Counted from the stretch's first letter, positions 13,101 to 24,873 are shown. The stretch: DNA of 64,000 nucleotides from Penelope pileata (GCA_013396635.1 WBMW01005087.1:1-64000), one strand, 5' to 3'. Numbers and translations: made by a program. Notes: a model not told the origin generated them from the letters alone.

Positions 13101-14566
13101 CTTGCTACTATATTTTCAGAAACTTCCTCAGATTTGGATAATAAGTAAATCAAAGCCTTTATGTTTCGATTGATTTTGATTACTCTTATTTAATTAATTT
13201 TTGAGCAATCATTGACCATTTAAAACAGAGGTGTTTCATTTAAGCAAAACATGTTTTCATTTATAAATAGGAAAACTACATTTCACTAAATTGGTAGAAT
13301 TTTTTCACCAATGAGCTGATGTAGATGTCAGAAATCAAGGCTGGGGGAAAAAAAAAATCTATGTTAGTGAATTTTGACAAAGCTATGGTTAAAATTTTGA
13401 AAAATTCCAGAATTTTTAATTCCAAGTAGTTCCCATGCAAATCCAGAAGTTTTAGCAAATTCCAGTCAGTTTACAGAAGACTTTTGTATATATATATGTG
13501 TGTGTATATACAATACACACACGTATTACAATACAATACATGCACATAATACAATAATAATGCACATATATACATTATTATTATTCAGGCTTTCTTTTCT
13601 TTTCCTTTCTACCCAGAATGCTATCTAATCAACTGCCTTGAGATGCAGGGTCTTTAGAGGGTACACATGAGGGGAAATTGGGAACGTTTTCTCATTAAAA
13701 TACACCAGTTTTTTAAAAAACAAATTTCCTGTTTGCTCGAACTTCCAGTGACTTGGATAACTGTTGAAACACTTTATTGAAAATGAGTGTGCACAGCCAC
13801 CCAAAAGCAGTTACCTGTCCACTTACATTGAGAGACATCTCATTCCATAGGAAGCCTTGAAGATTAGGAGCAGGTGTGAAGATGGGATTCATCTGATCAA
13901 GTCTCTCTGGGCTCATTTTTAAGAGTCTTCTTTACTCAGTGGAGGGATGTAGCTGCCTTTTGAGCAACATTCATTTGATGAGTTTTTAGATGCTGACTAC
14001 GATGAGATGAATTTCAGCCAGCAATCGTTTGCCTGTACTGACACTGAAAGAGCCCAGACGGAGACCTTTAACTGCAAACATCTAAGGTGAGGCAAGATGC
14101 CTCCCTGCTGAGATGAGCAAGAGCTCTATTTCCATCAGGGAAACCTGCTGCTCTTCACTGTGCCACTTAGTGTTCTTGGCACTGCCAGGTGACATCCTGC
14201 AAAACAAGTCTTAGGGATTAAATAGCCCTTATGGATGACGATTCAGCTACTCCCATCAGAGTCTCAGACCAACAGAATAAATACTCATGATCATGACCTA
14301 TACACGACCTATCACAGGCACTATGGTTGACACCATAATAATTTGTGCCAACTGCAGCATTAATAAAACTGGTCTGCCTTTAAATTTTTTCGGCACTGTA
14401 TATTGCTAGCCTCACTGTTCTTTTTTTTTTTGTTCCTGTTTTTCCAGGTACTGTTGGTGATTGGAAGAATCATTTCACTCCAAAACAGAACTTAAGGTTT
14501 GACGAAATATTTAATGAGAAAATGAAACTTAGTAAAATGGCAAAAAATATCACCTATGAATTCTAA
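6994..14566 (+). CDS. Cytosolic sulfotransferase, SULT6B1-like (6 exons)
   Basis: Complete PAPS-dependent sulfotransferase of 285 aa, the usual length for cytosolic SULTs (about 285-305). It would transfer sulfate from PAPS to a hydroxyl or amine acceptor. Coding exons: 6994-7138, 7966-8150, 9111-9237, 12034-12128, 12290-12476 and 14448-14566, all with GT/AG borders and an intact frame. Visible motifs are the 5'-phosphosulfate loop SYPKSGTHW (residues 44-52), the catalytic His94 in IIPTHLDYNMLP, the 3'-phosphate site YISRNPKDTAVS (R116, S124) and the PAPS/dimer region RKGTVGDWKNHF (245-256). The KxxxTVxxxE dimer motif is degenerate. No signal peptide or membrane segment is seen, so it should be cytosolic. 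The start is the first ATG after the TATA box. Closest family is my recollection of SULT6B members, so the subfamily is less certain than the enzyme class. The substrate is unknown. The introns hold only an AT-rich microsatellite and unrecognised DNA. Confidence 0.88.
7966..8150 (+). CDS. SULT exon 2
   Basis: Encodes residues 49-110, beginning with THWLAG and including the catalytic His94. The acceptor is a pyrimidine tract then TGAAG; the donor GTAAGTG begins at 8151. It ends in phase 0. Confidence 0.87.
9111..9237 (+). CDS. SULT exon 3
   Basis: Encodes residues 111-152 plus one base. It carries the 3'-phosphate-binding Arg116 and Ser124 and the PTVETWTAFLELFLEGD stretch typical of SULTs. 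Acceptor TTCACAG, donor GTAAGG at 9238. Confidence 0.88.
12034..12128 (+). CDS. SULT exon 4
   Basis: Encodes residues 153-184, including CGPWFDHFLSWE and ILFLFYEDMKK, both hallmarks of the SULT fold. Acceptor TTTTCAG, donor GTAAAT at 12129. It lies after a 2.8 kb intron in which no gene or repeat family was recognised. Confidence 0.88.
12290..12476 (+). CDS. SULT exon 5
   Basis: Encodes residues 185-246, with EISIFLDINISDDDIEDIC and the SFSEMKND segment common to SULTs. Acceptor ATCTCAG, donor GTAAGT at 12477. Confidence 0.87.
13487..13590. repeat. TA/TG/CA microsatellite in SULT intron 5
   Basis: Runs of TATATA, TGTGTG, ACACAC, AATAC and ATT units stand side by side. This is simple low-complexity DNA inside the last intron. 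Confidence 0.8.
14448..14566 (+). CDS. SULT exon 6 (last coding exon)
   Basis: Encodes residues 247-285 and the TAA stop. It opens with GTVGDWKNHFTPKQN, the conserved C-terminal PAPS/dimer segment. The acceptor is a long T tract then CCAG. The protein ends NITYEF. Confidence 0.87.
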
Positions 14567-15001
14567 ACTCATGGGAAGAACAATACTCACTTATCGAAAA
14601 TGCAGATAGAGCAGCAAATGGTGAGAAATTCTGGATGGGAGCTAACAGAAGTTTAAAGAAAATGCAACTCTGCTCTTGGAACTGATGGATGCCACGAAGA
14701 TGGAAGCAGCACTGATCACATTCATCTACCTTGTTTACATAAATTTATCTTACATCTCAGCCTTACTTTTTTATAGTCAAACAGCAGAAATGTGAAGAAG
14801 AAGGCTTATAAAATGGAGATTTGGGGACAGGAAAATTCTGGTACAAAGCCAAAACTGAACTCAGGTATCAGGGGGCAGATTTACATGGCTTTACAGTCAG
14901 GTGTCAGACTCATTTTTCTGCAACCAAATCTACTTTATTATTTATTTTTTGCTCTAGGTGTATACAAATGGACTTTTAGGAATTTTACCTAAGATATTAA
15001 A
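14567..15001 (+). other. Putative SULT 3'UTR with poly(A) signal
   Basis: Sequence after the stop is AT-rich and non-coding. An ATTAAA signal lies at 14996-15001, giving a 3'UTR of about 450 bases. Other AT-rich sites downstream could serve instead; the true end is not determined. Confidence 0.4.
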
Positions 15002-15873
15002 GAAAAATATCATGTAATAATCTGTATGTCTAAAAACACACCATAAAAAGTGACAAAATATTTAACTCCAGAATTGACCCCTTCCTTGTCTACTGTGATT
15101 TGGAAAGTGTCTGTTTTATCAGATTTTATTATTGATGCTAAAATTGAAAACTGTAGCAGTGTATTTGAAGATTTGCAGTGAAGTTTGTTTATAAATTTTT
15201 GTTTTGTTTTGATTTGCTTTTATTTGATTTGTTGTTCTGTTTTTATTTTGTTTTTTAACAGTATGTCGTTCTTTGTTGTAACTTATTTCTGCGTTAGGTA
15301 TTGTATACTATTTGTGTTTTAAATGCAACTGATATAAATCCATGCAGATTTCTCCCTGTAAAATGCCTATTTCTCGTGTTTTCATATTTCTCAGCCATTG
15401 TGCAATGGAATACAACAGTTCCACTGTGGCAAACAAAGCAGTACTCAGAGTCAGTTTAATCCAAACAGTACATATTTACCATCCTGATAAGACAGGTTTT
15501 CCAAGAACCAGCTGTCTGCGTTCACATCCTATGGACTATTCTAGGAACACTGTGAAGACATTTCTTCTGATTTACTGAGTGATGTGTTCTCTGTCTGCAC
15601 CTTCAGTTTGCTTTGCAGGCTGACATTAAGGGCTCTTCTCCCTAACCCATTCTCTTTAACCACTTAAAGCAGCACAAACTGCCTGAAAAGAAACTCACGC
15701 AGACAAGCACTGCTACTTAGTCTGCTCTGATTCCTGTGTGCTTTGCAGGCACACATCTGTAAGGCAAGCTCATCCTTTGGGTGAGCTGTTTCTGAAAAGC
15801 TGTGGTTTGACCTGGTTCATAGTGAAGCACTCATGCTCTCCCTAGCCACACAACCCTTTCGTTTCATGCCTTG
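15002..15873. other. Unrecognised intergenic DNA
   Basis: T-rich then average-composition sequence downstream of the SULT gene. It may include an extended 3'UTR. No gene or repeat family was recognised. Confidence 0.5.
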
Positions 15874-16420
15874 TGTTGTGGTTTGACTCAGCAGATAGCT
15901 AAGTTCCACACAGTTACTCACTCACCCTCCCCCCTCCCTAAATGGGACGGGGGAGAGAAGTAGAGAAATATGCAGCAAAACTCGTGGGTTGAGATAAACA
16001 CTATTTACTAAGATAGTGAAGAAAGCAAAAGAAATAACAGTACATACATATATATATATATACAAAGAGGATATGCAGAGCAAGGGCTCACAGCCAGCAG
16101 TGACCCTTCCTCCCGGCTAACCCCTTCCGTAACAAAAGGACCAGGAAATCCCAAAAAAACAATCCCATGATGTTATATGGTATGGAATAGCTCTTTGGTC
16201 AATTTGGGTCAGCTGCCCTGGTCCTGTCCCCTCCCAGTTCCCAGTTCCTTATGCCCCCCCGTCTAACTGTTGCACTGGCAGAGGAGTGTGGAACTGAGTA
16301 TGTCCTCGGCTCCGTTCAACACTGCCAGGATGTTATCAGTTTTGTTTCTCTTCTGAGGCTAAAACATAGCTTCATACTAGACACTATGAGAAAAGTAACT
16401 TCTGTTAGGAACTAAGACAC
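15874..16420 (-). mobile_element. Solo LTR of an avian endogenous retrovirus (TguLTR5-like)
   Basis: The stretch begins TGTTGTGGTTTGACTCAGCA on the plus strand and contains the segments CTCGTGGGTTGAGATAAA, GGTATGGAATAGCTCTTTGG and CATACTAGACACTATGAG. I recognise this order from a widespread bird LTR family. Read on minus, it starts near 16420, has its poly(A)/R region around 15990-16020 and ends at ACAACA, so the element points left. No retroviral coding sequence flanks it, hence a solo LTR. Family name is from memory. Confidence 0.7.
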
Positions 16421-16807
16421 CTTGCTTGTGGAAGCTAACATCAATACCAACTGGTGTGCACCTTCACAAATGATATAGGTAGTTACATGCTGAGGACATA
16501 AGTGAGAGGAAAGCCTATTCAACAGCAGTCCCTTGCCATATACCAGTTCAACCCAATTCAAGGGAGATGCTGCTGCTCTGAGCATTGTTTTATGTAATTT
16601 GCCCATTTGGAAACCATAAGCTTGTTTGTGTTGCTTTGTTCCTCTAATACTAAAATCTCTTTCCCTCTAAAATGTCATGAACCAATATTGTCATTGGATG
16701 TCTTTCAGGTGTCATTTTCCCATTATTAATAAATGGAAAAAGATCAGCTAATGAAGGTGCTCGAACGTTCTACTTAAAGCTTTACACTTCCCACTTCTTT
16801 GACTATG
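16421..16807. other. Unrecognised intergenic DNA
   Basis: A short stretch between the solo LTR and the compound repeat. No gene or repeat family seen. Confidence 0.5.
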
Positions 16808-16976
16808 GAAAAAAAAGCAAAAGCAAAAGCAAAAGCAAAAGCAAAAGCAAAAGCAAAAGCAAAAGCAAAGGAAAGCAAAGGAAAGCAAAGGAAAGCAAAG
16901 GAAAGCAAAGGAAAGCAAAGGAAAGCAAAGGAAAGCAAAGGAAAGCAAAGGAAAGCAAAGGAAAGGAAAGGAGAAA
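16808..16976. repeat. Compound AAAAGC / GGAAAGCAAA tandem repeat
   Basis: About eight copies of a six-base unit (AAAAGC) to 16865 pass directly into about ten copies of a ten-base unit (GAAAGCAAAG) to about 16965, then GGAAA copies. Open frames on both strands here are products of the repeat, not genes. Confidence 0.95.
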
Positions 16977-19249
16977 AAGAAATTGTCCTTGGTCACACAA
17001 AGACTGCAAGTGAGTTTAATAACTGAGTTAGGCAATGATAGCTAAAGGTCACACGCAGGGCTCCAAAAGAAGCCATTTAAGGAAATGGAAATAACAATGT
17101 CAACAGAACTGCTGAGACACAGACAAAGGTCCAAAGAAGCCTTCTTCCCATCTGAATTCATGATGTACTGGAAAAGGAGAAATAAGGAAATCCAAACATC
17201 ACCTCATACAACTAACCAAAGGGAAGGAAAGCAATGGAAAAGAGAATGAAGGCTTTCAGTTTATGTTGGCAGAATGAGGCAGCAGGAGGCACACTAATCT
17301 GTACAACTTTACATAGCATCTACACATGTGCTTACAATACCAGCCTGTGCAGGAAGGGATGGGGTGAGGACATGTCACATGGATTAGTGACAAGGTTAAA
17401 GCATATAGCCCTGAACTGGCTGAAGGCATACCATTATATAAGGCAACGAGTAGTTTGCCAGCTGTCTGATATCCAGCATTGCGTTGCAGAGCTAAATGGA
17501 CGTTCAAATAAAGTTTCTTTCAGTAACACCTTGCACTTCTACAGCACTTTTCTTCTCCACGTGCTTTAAACATGGCTCTACTCAAGTCAGAGAATGCAGC
17601 CAGTCTTGATTTAGAGTGCAGCAGTCGGCTGGCTATGAGAAATAGCCTGAGAAAGTAAGATGCTTCTGCTAGTAAAACTCCCAGCTACTAAGTCAGTCCT
17701 AGGCAGAACAGGCTGCATTGTGCGGTGCAGTGAAATTGGCCTATGCCAGAGGTCCAGAAAGCTGGGCTGGGCACTTACTGAAGGATGGGGGTATGTGATG
17801 GCAGCTACTGGCAGCCAGGGTCTTCCAGCAGTTGCTATGCCTACTATTTCTTTCATCCTGTTTCTTCTTGCTCTTCCCACTGTGATGCTATTCCCACTTC
17901 TCTTCCTATGGATGTAACATCTCATCACCAATTCAAGATGATTTTTCAAAGAATCATCAATTTGATTTCACAGGTCATTTTGGCCAGCTGTAGAGATGTT
18001 CTAAAATCTTCAAAACTTCCATAGTTAGACGTTATAAAAGTTTTCTTCCATTTCTGTTATTTCTTTCTTTTTTCCTTTCATTTTTTTTTTCCTATAGCCT
18101 TTAAAACTTTTAGAGAGAGAAAACAGAAAAAATCTGGTCCAAAATGTACCTAAACCAGCACCTCTAGGTCTGGAACAAAGAAAGACCTTTGAAATCTCTA
18201 TGGCGGTGGTTACAACACTGCTTTCCTATTTGGGTAATATATTTCAGCAGAGAAAGGTTCTTCTCAAGATCAATTTATTTAGTGTGGACAGCATTAAAGA
18301 TTTATGCCATCAGAGCCTTGATGTGGGGATTATACCTGCTCTTGTCAAAGGCTTTGCTTGCTACCCAGGCTCATCTGGCCTTTGGGTCAGATGAAAATGG
18401 GAGCAAGACCACTTGAATGGCTAAAATGCTTGAGAGGGAGAACAACACATGGATTTCAGGCCCTGCTGCAAGGACTTTTTTCCCCAGCACTTCAAATCAT
18501 TATACTTCCAAGCAGTTCTCAAAAGAGAGCTTCTTCCAGAGCAGCAAAGGTAAACATTCTAGCAGTCTGAGTATAAGTCACATTAGATCTGCTTTAGGTG
18601 CCTAAAGCAGTTTCTTTGAGGAAAACAGTGGCTGGTGAAAAATTTCTTGGAATAGCTTCAGGAACATCCTGTGCAAGAAGCAAGTCTGAAGAAGGGGGGG
18701 AGGGAAGAGTGGGTAAGAATTGTTCAGAACCAGTTCTGGTGATCTTTGAAGCCAGAAGCCATGGGGAAGTAGAGAACGGCTAGAGATCAACTGGTGGCTT
18801 TGTGCACTGGGTGAAGGCAGGGCAGAGATGCTCAGAGGACCAAACCAAGGGTTTACTTGTACCCATTTGTCATCGAGAAAAGTAAACATGGAGGACCAGC
18901 GGGAATTTCCATGGGATTTTCTTCAGGACCAGCTGATGAGCGAGAAGATTCAGTCACAAATGACAAAGTGCCAAGGGCACTCCTGCTGTGAAGACCTAAT
19001 GGCGATGGGAGGGGAGGAATCAAGCCTGACAGAAAGGGCTGAGCGCAGGGATGAAGGTGGCTGCTGAAAGATGACATTCAGAGAGGGAGAAAAAGACTGT
19101 GCGTGGCCATATCACCCCCACCACTTCCAGCCTCACAGGCGACTGCAATCAGCTTTCTTCCTTGAAGAGACCAGCAATCACAAGAGATAATTCTGCAGTA
19201 ACTTTCCTAGTGGCTTTGATAGAAGACAATCTTCTTTTTTTTTCCCCCT
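16977..19249. other. Unrecognised intergenic DNA
   Basis: 2.3 kb of average-composition sequence. Several open frames of 60-110 codons overlap on both strands but show no family features or supporting splice pattern. Confidence 0.5.
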
Positions 19250-19830
19250 GAATCCGTTTGCCAGTCCTGCGTGCCGGAGGGGGACAGGCCGTGCCGAGGG
19301 ACAGCGGCAGGGCGCTGCGCGGGGCTGCGCTCCCCGGCGGCCGCTCGGGCCGGGCCTGGCGTGGAGGGGTGGCGGCACCTCGCGGCCCACACAGAGCGAG
19401 AGCGCCCGGCAGCTGCCCGAGTGAAACCGCGGCGACAGGAAAGCACCAAGTCACAAAATATCGCACTGCCGTGCCTCCTCGGGGCCCTTCTGGTCCTACA
19501 GGCCAGCGCTGAGCGCAGAAATGGCTGTCTCGGGAAAGCCCCCGGGCGCCAGAAAGGTGTCTGCTCTGGCACGGGCTCTGCAGCCCCCAGCAAGCTCAGT
19601 GCCGGCAGAAAGGGAATCAGCAAGCGTTTGTTCTTCACTGACATCTATCGACTGGAGTGCCTTAGCGGCAACCCTCCGCGCCAGAATCGGGAATTCATTT
19701 TCACAGGACTCTGTGCAGCTCAGAGCAGAAGCAGGCTGCGAGGGGAGCCAGGCACAGGGCTGAGGGGAGCAGGCCGGGCTCCAGGAGCCCAGCGACAGCG
19801 CTGATGCACAGCCTGCTCAAAGAGCCCTTC
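19250..19830. promoter_or_regulatory. CpG island without a recognised gene
   Basis: GC content and CpG density rise sharply, with dense CpG from 19255 to 19440 and again at 19500-19800, against an AT-rich background. Such islands in birds usually mark promoters. Open frames run across it on both strands (177 codons plus, 145 minus), which is expected by chance in GC-rich DNA. An ATG in fair context at 19521 precedes a possible donor at AAAG|GTGTCT (19556). It sits in the interval between the convergent SULT and CMAS genes, so it may drive a non-coding or unannotated transcript. No protein family was recognised. Confidence 0.6.
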
Positions 19831-22642
19831 CTTTCTGCTTGCCAGCGTCTGCGGGGGTGTGTCTGATCAGTCTGCACCGCTGAACATCTATGAGAAGCCA
19901 CAGAAAAGATGGAGAGGTGGGGGGTATGACACATTGTACATGTGTAAGCAAATATTAATGGCCAGGAGCAGTAAAAGCAGATTTTCCTTTTCTGTCTGCA
20001 AGGCTTTGCACTGCAACAAAGGATAACGGGTCTGTTGTTCTTTGTCATTTATGACCTTGGTAAACTACTTAGGCCTAATCCACCAGCCTGGTAGGTGTCA
20101 GTGTGCTGCTCAAACTGCAGCTGCTTGCCTCGCTGCTTAAGAGGGATGAGGAATTAGTCTGCAGCATTGCCTGCTGGCTATATTAAGGATTTACCTCCAT
20201 TATAATAATAATAAAAAGGCACAGCAGGACTTCATTGGCAGGTGAACGAAGTGCAGCATAAAGCTAGCACATATATCACCGCCAGCCAAGCTCAGACACC
20301 TCTGACAGCAGTTTAGCTGAAGCAGCCTGGGCTGAGTTACCCTGCTTCTTGGCAGGGGCATCAGTAACCTGCAGCACACATACACTGCAAGGCACAGGTC
20401 CAGTTGGCTTGTATTCTCTGCGTTGCCATTGCCAGCGACCTTACCTTGAAAACCCCTGAAATCTCTCATTATAAATCAAATGTGTGCTCTCTTTAAACAC
20501 ACAAACAAGAAACTCAGGGAGCTTTACTCTTTTATTAGCTGCGAGGTGCTCGCTGACAAGATGATAAAAACCTGGCAGTGTATTAAACACACAAGAGCAA
20601 GAAGTGAAAAGCAGCACGGCTTGCTGACAGCTCAGTTTTTTACAGTGAGACTGCACAAAGAAACAACTATGTTGATGTGCTGATGTGGCAAGTTAGGACT
20701 AGGATTTGTTTGCAAGCCATCAGAACTACTGCCAAAAAAGCCCTTCATACTGCAGTCTGGTTCAAGTGTAGCTCCATCTCCTTTAAGAGCACATATGGTA
20801 GCGTTCATAAAACTGAATCTGAAAACAAATCATGATAAACACTTTGAAGAAATCTTTAAGTGTACCAAGTCAAATGTGTGGAGGCTTTTTATACCCATTT
20901 ACATCACATCACTCCATCTCATTCTCAAGCTTTTTAGACCAATCATTGAATCAGTTGCACCATTTCAGCTGGGCATCGCCGACCAGAAGGATTCACTGGT
21001 GATGCATCCCCTTCCAAGCTGAGACTGCGTTGCTGTGGAAAAGACGTAATAAGGGAGAAAAGGTATACAAATTTGATTACTTTTATTTTCCCACAAATTT
21101 GTCTACATAATTATACCAAGGATCAGAAAAGGGGATAGCTAAACTCATCCAGAAGCAAGAAGGAGAAACAAACCCACTGTCCAACAATTTTTTGGAAAAA
21201 TGTATTACCAACAAGTGTTTCTATCTCATTTGTGCAACAGGTTCATGTTCCACCAGGCATATCTTATTATTGCTCTTGTAACACTTAGGATTTAGGATAA
21301 TTAGTCCTGCTGGGCATAATGCATTTAGAGTATTTCTGGAAACAGGAAATAATTTTAAAGAGAATTTTAATAGAAAATATCTTCAAAAAAAAAAAAAAAA
21401 AAAAGCTTTTACAGATGAACACTGGAAAAGCCAGTTCAATCAAGTGTGCTTAAAGTCTATGAGTATTAAGAACTTGAAATCACGACATTTTAGAAAATCT
21501 CTCTGAACTCACAAGGCTGATATTTACACGATTCATATTGACCTGAAAATGAACTAAGGTCAGAACACATTGGATCACTCTACAGGAAATAGCACAGAAC
21601 TTGAGAAATACATATTGAACAGGACAAAGACCAGACAAAAGTAACGTAATGGAGCCTGAAGTAGGTGAAAGGATAACCTCCACCCCTCTGCAGAGATTAT
21701 CAAACAGAATGACAATGTGTTATTGCCCATCCTTCTCTCCTCAGTACTCCTGACAAGAGCAACCAGTCAAAAACAGCAGAGTTCTTGAGATCTATCCCAG
21801 ATCAGAATTTTTTCAGAGAACATTTTGTCAGAAAATCATCAGTACATTCTGCTCATTTCACAAGATGATCCTGCCACAGAACTGAGCTGGCTTTGACAGC
21901 TCAGGAAGAGATGAATCCTACCTTTCACAGACAAATCCCACAGTGCTGTGAAACGAGCTGCTTGAAAAATACGGAACTCGTGCAAGTGAAGGTCAAGTTT
22001 ATTTAAACAGGGGATAACTACACAGACACAAACGCTGAAGGTTTGTCTCCAACAAAAGATCAGGACAAAGACGTTGTGTAACAAATTGATGAAACTTGTC
22101 TACCTTCATGGGATATATTCCATTCATGTGGCCCATAGACTTGGAAGTCTACAATTTGCAGTATACAAACTCACCCCGTAAACATTCTTACCCAAAGGGC
22201 TGAAGAAAATTGTTTCAAATTTCAGTTGATCAGCTTTATACTTTTAAAATAGCTTAATATAAATTATTACATAGTTTTAAGTTACCACAATTACGATAAA
22301 TAGCCTACATCAGCTCAAATTTGGGGGGAATATTTTTTTAACAGGTTACTACATTAAAAAGAAAAAAAAAAGACAATTCAAAAAACATGAATTTTTTTCA
22401 AGTTTGATGACCAAGCAAGATTTGTCCAAAATTAGTCCATTATAACAAAAATGTCCACGGAAATCTAGTCTAAGTGAACTACACACCTCTAAAGAAAGGA
22501 ATCCTAGTGCCAGGCTACGTAGTGAAACAACCGTCAGCAAAAGATGCTGCATCTTTCAAGCCTGCCCAGGACCCGGAATTTCCCCTTTATGGTGACTGTT
22601 AAATTCCTCCTCACAATCTCTAGCTCTCTGTTATGCCTGAAG
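19831..22642. other. Unrecognised intergenic DNA with an A20 run
   Basis: 2.8 kb with no recognised exon or repeat family. An uninterrupted run of about 20 A at 21386-21405 may be the tail of a decayed retroposed copy, but nothing upstream of it was identifiable. Confidence 0.5.
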
Positions 22643-23275
22643 CAGGTGTGTCCAACTTGTGCCCAGGGGTCATTGTGGCCCAGCACAGCTCACATCGTGG
22701 CCCACCCCCTGCCGCCACGCCATCATGGCAGTGGCTCTTCCCCGCCCAGCAGCCTGGCCCACCCCAGATGTGCACCCACTGCTCAGCAACAACCAAACGC
22801 TGCTGTGCCATGAGCACTGTCTGAGCTGAAAACAGGACACAGGGTGGGCACAGTGCAGTGCTAACTCAAGTTATGGCAAATAATTTTACGCTATGTTGGC
22901 TAAACAAAGTCCTGTGAATAGCAGAAAACACACAGCCTTGCTTTCCGTTTTGATAAAGGAATTTGAGAATAGATTCCAAGATTTCTGAGAAAATCGTCAT
23001 TTTTTTTGGTATATTTCCGACTCCATTTTCAGTTGACATAAATACATTACCTGCAGATTTTCAAATGAAATGTGTCGAGTTCCAATCAGACGTTCGTCTC
23101 AAATATTTGATCGTCTCTCTTTGCTAGACTTCTGTAAGGCACAACTTACCAGAGAAAAATATCCCTCACTTCAAAATCATGCCTTATTCACGTCATCACT
23201 TTCTGTACGTACATTTGTGATTAAAAACTCCATGAAAGGAAATAAGTTATCACTTAAAAGGGCAATAGTACAGTT
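22643..23275 (+). mobile_element. hAT (Charlie/ZBED-type) transposon remnant, copy 1
   Basis: It starts CAGGTGTGTCCAACTTG, the hAT terminal repeat, followed by GC-rich sequence that matches the reverse complement of 37630-37819 along most of its length (for example ATCATGGCAGTGG, GTGCAGTGC, ACTCAAGTTATG). Near 23120-23250 a broken frame encodes a hAT C-terminal dimerisation fragment (LTREKYPSLQNHAL). The region between is shortened and the 3' terminal repeat was not located, so the right edge is approximate. It cannot encode a transposase. Confidence 0.75.
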
Positions 23276-23517
23276 AATTTACTTTCAACTGTTCATCTAT
23301 GAACCTTACCAATAAAGACAGTAAAAGAATTTAAGTTAAAAATTGTGCTTTGGAAAGGGAAGCAAACACAATGTTCATCAACAGAAAGCAGTATATCAGT
23401 AGATGTTATAGTGGAAAGAGATACGGGAAATCTTATGTTGAGAAACATTAAATAAAATGACAAACCATTATTATTCACCTCAGTAATAATTGCCTGTGTG
23501 CCAGCGCCAATGTTTTT

Positions 23518-24640
23518 TTTATTCTTACTTTTTCCAGCATAACCCAAGGCTGATCCCAACTGACTGGTAAATACCAGGATTGAAAACAGATGCATATTTT
23601 TAGTGTCAGTTCTACGGATGTTTACAGATCACTGAGCTCTTCAAATAGTAAACATGATAAAAATCGTGTTTTACATAAATATAAATATATATACACCAAC
23701 TTTAAATTAACATGCTAAATATAGTCTGAGTATGTTTTTTGTATAAATCCCAAACCATCAACTATGACTTTTTTCACAGCAATTACTTTTACATACAATA
23801 AACATTAAAGATATATATGTTTTTTAAACTCATCAGTGGTTGTAATAAAGACTTCACAGAAAAAACAGTTTTTGCAAAGGAAAGATTTCAAAGTTAATGG
23901 GACATTTAGTTCCAAATTTGGGGGAAAGCGTTTGGTTATGTTAATTTCAGCACTTAAACCCAACACAAACAGATTCAAAGGTAAGAGGCGTAATTCCAAG
24001 CGCCACTTAATTATTTATCAGCTTAAATTGAACACATGCTTAAGTACTTTTCATAACTAATACTAACATTAACTGGATTTACACTATCTGAACTTTTAAA
24101 AATATGGGAAAAGGTTTGATATTGACTGTATACCTGATTTCTCCAGAATATGCTAAAACTCCTCCTTACTAGAGAAAGATACATCTCAAGAAAAGCTAGC
24201 ATGTAACTACAATATCATATTGACATTTGAGAGAGATGATGTAAATAAAATGAGCACAACCAACAGAACAAAATTTTCAAAAGTCTGAATTACAAATCCA
24301 CAAATCATGGAAAAAAAAAAAATCCTTGTTCCCTGAAAATATATGGACTGCAAAATAAAGACACATCATTCTTCTAGGACAAGTGTAATGATTTGGAGTA
24401 GATTTACAGGATGCTATTTTTTTGTAGTATTTCTTCAATTGCACTTAAATGGCTTTCAAAATAATCGTAAATACAATCATGAAAATCAGCACTTAATTAA
24501 ACTGGAACCTTACATTAGAGGAATCATTTTTTAACTCTACTACAGTATAAAACTTGAAAGGCAAGCCATCCTTTGGGAGGAAAAACAGAGAACTGTGTTA
24601 CTGTTTTTCCATTAGTTCCTTATTTCCATTCCTGCTGTTC
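23518..24640 (-). other. Putative CMAS 3'UTR
   Basis: AT-rich sequence follows the CMAS stop on the minus strand. The first clear AATAAA on that strand is at 23523-23518, so a 3'UTR of about 1.1 kb is likely. The hAT copy lies just beyond. The exact cleavage site is not determined. Confidence 0.4.
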
Positions 24641-24873
24641 TCATTTTCCCCCCGTATCCTCTCCTGCTGAATTCACTTCTTCCATTTGCTTTCTTGCAGA
24701 GTTCACTTTTTCTATCAACAGGAATATGTGTTCTGCAAACTCCCGGACAGCTCCGCAGCCACCGCTGCTTTTACAAATGTAACCAGCAGCCTTCTGAGCA
24801 AGTGTGCAAGCATCAGCAGGGACGCCACTCATGCCAGCCTTCTTCAGGCATTCCACATCAGATTCTTCATTTC
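24641..24873 (-). CDS. CMAS: CMAS exon 8 (last coding exon)
   Basis: Encodes residues 338-414 and the stop TGA at 24643-24641: NEESDVECLKKAGMSGVPAD, then REFAEHIFLLIEKV and a short hydrophilic tail (ARKQMEEVNSAGEDTGGK) a little longer than the human end. Confidence 0.94.

Noticed and set aside
16748..17035. Frames on both strands rich in CF/LLSFAFLCF or AKAKAK
   Set aside because: Direct translation of the tandem repeat.
19271..19804. 177-codon plus-strand frame in the CpG island
   Set aside because: Stop-poor because of GC richness; overlapping minus frames are equally long and no protein family is recognisable. The island is reported, the protein is not.
271..24640. Search for ST8SIA1 coding exons expected by human synteny
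   Set aside because: No sialyltransferase motif was seen; the gene, if neighbouring, lies outside the window.
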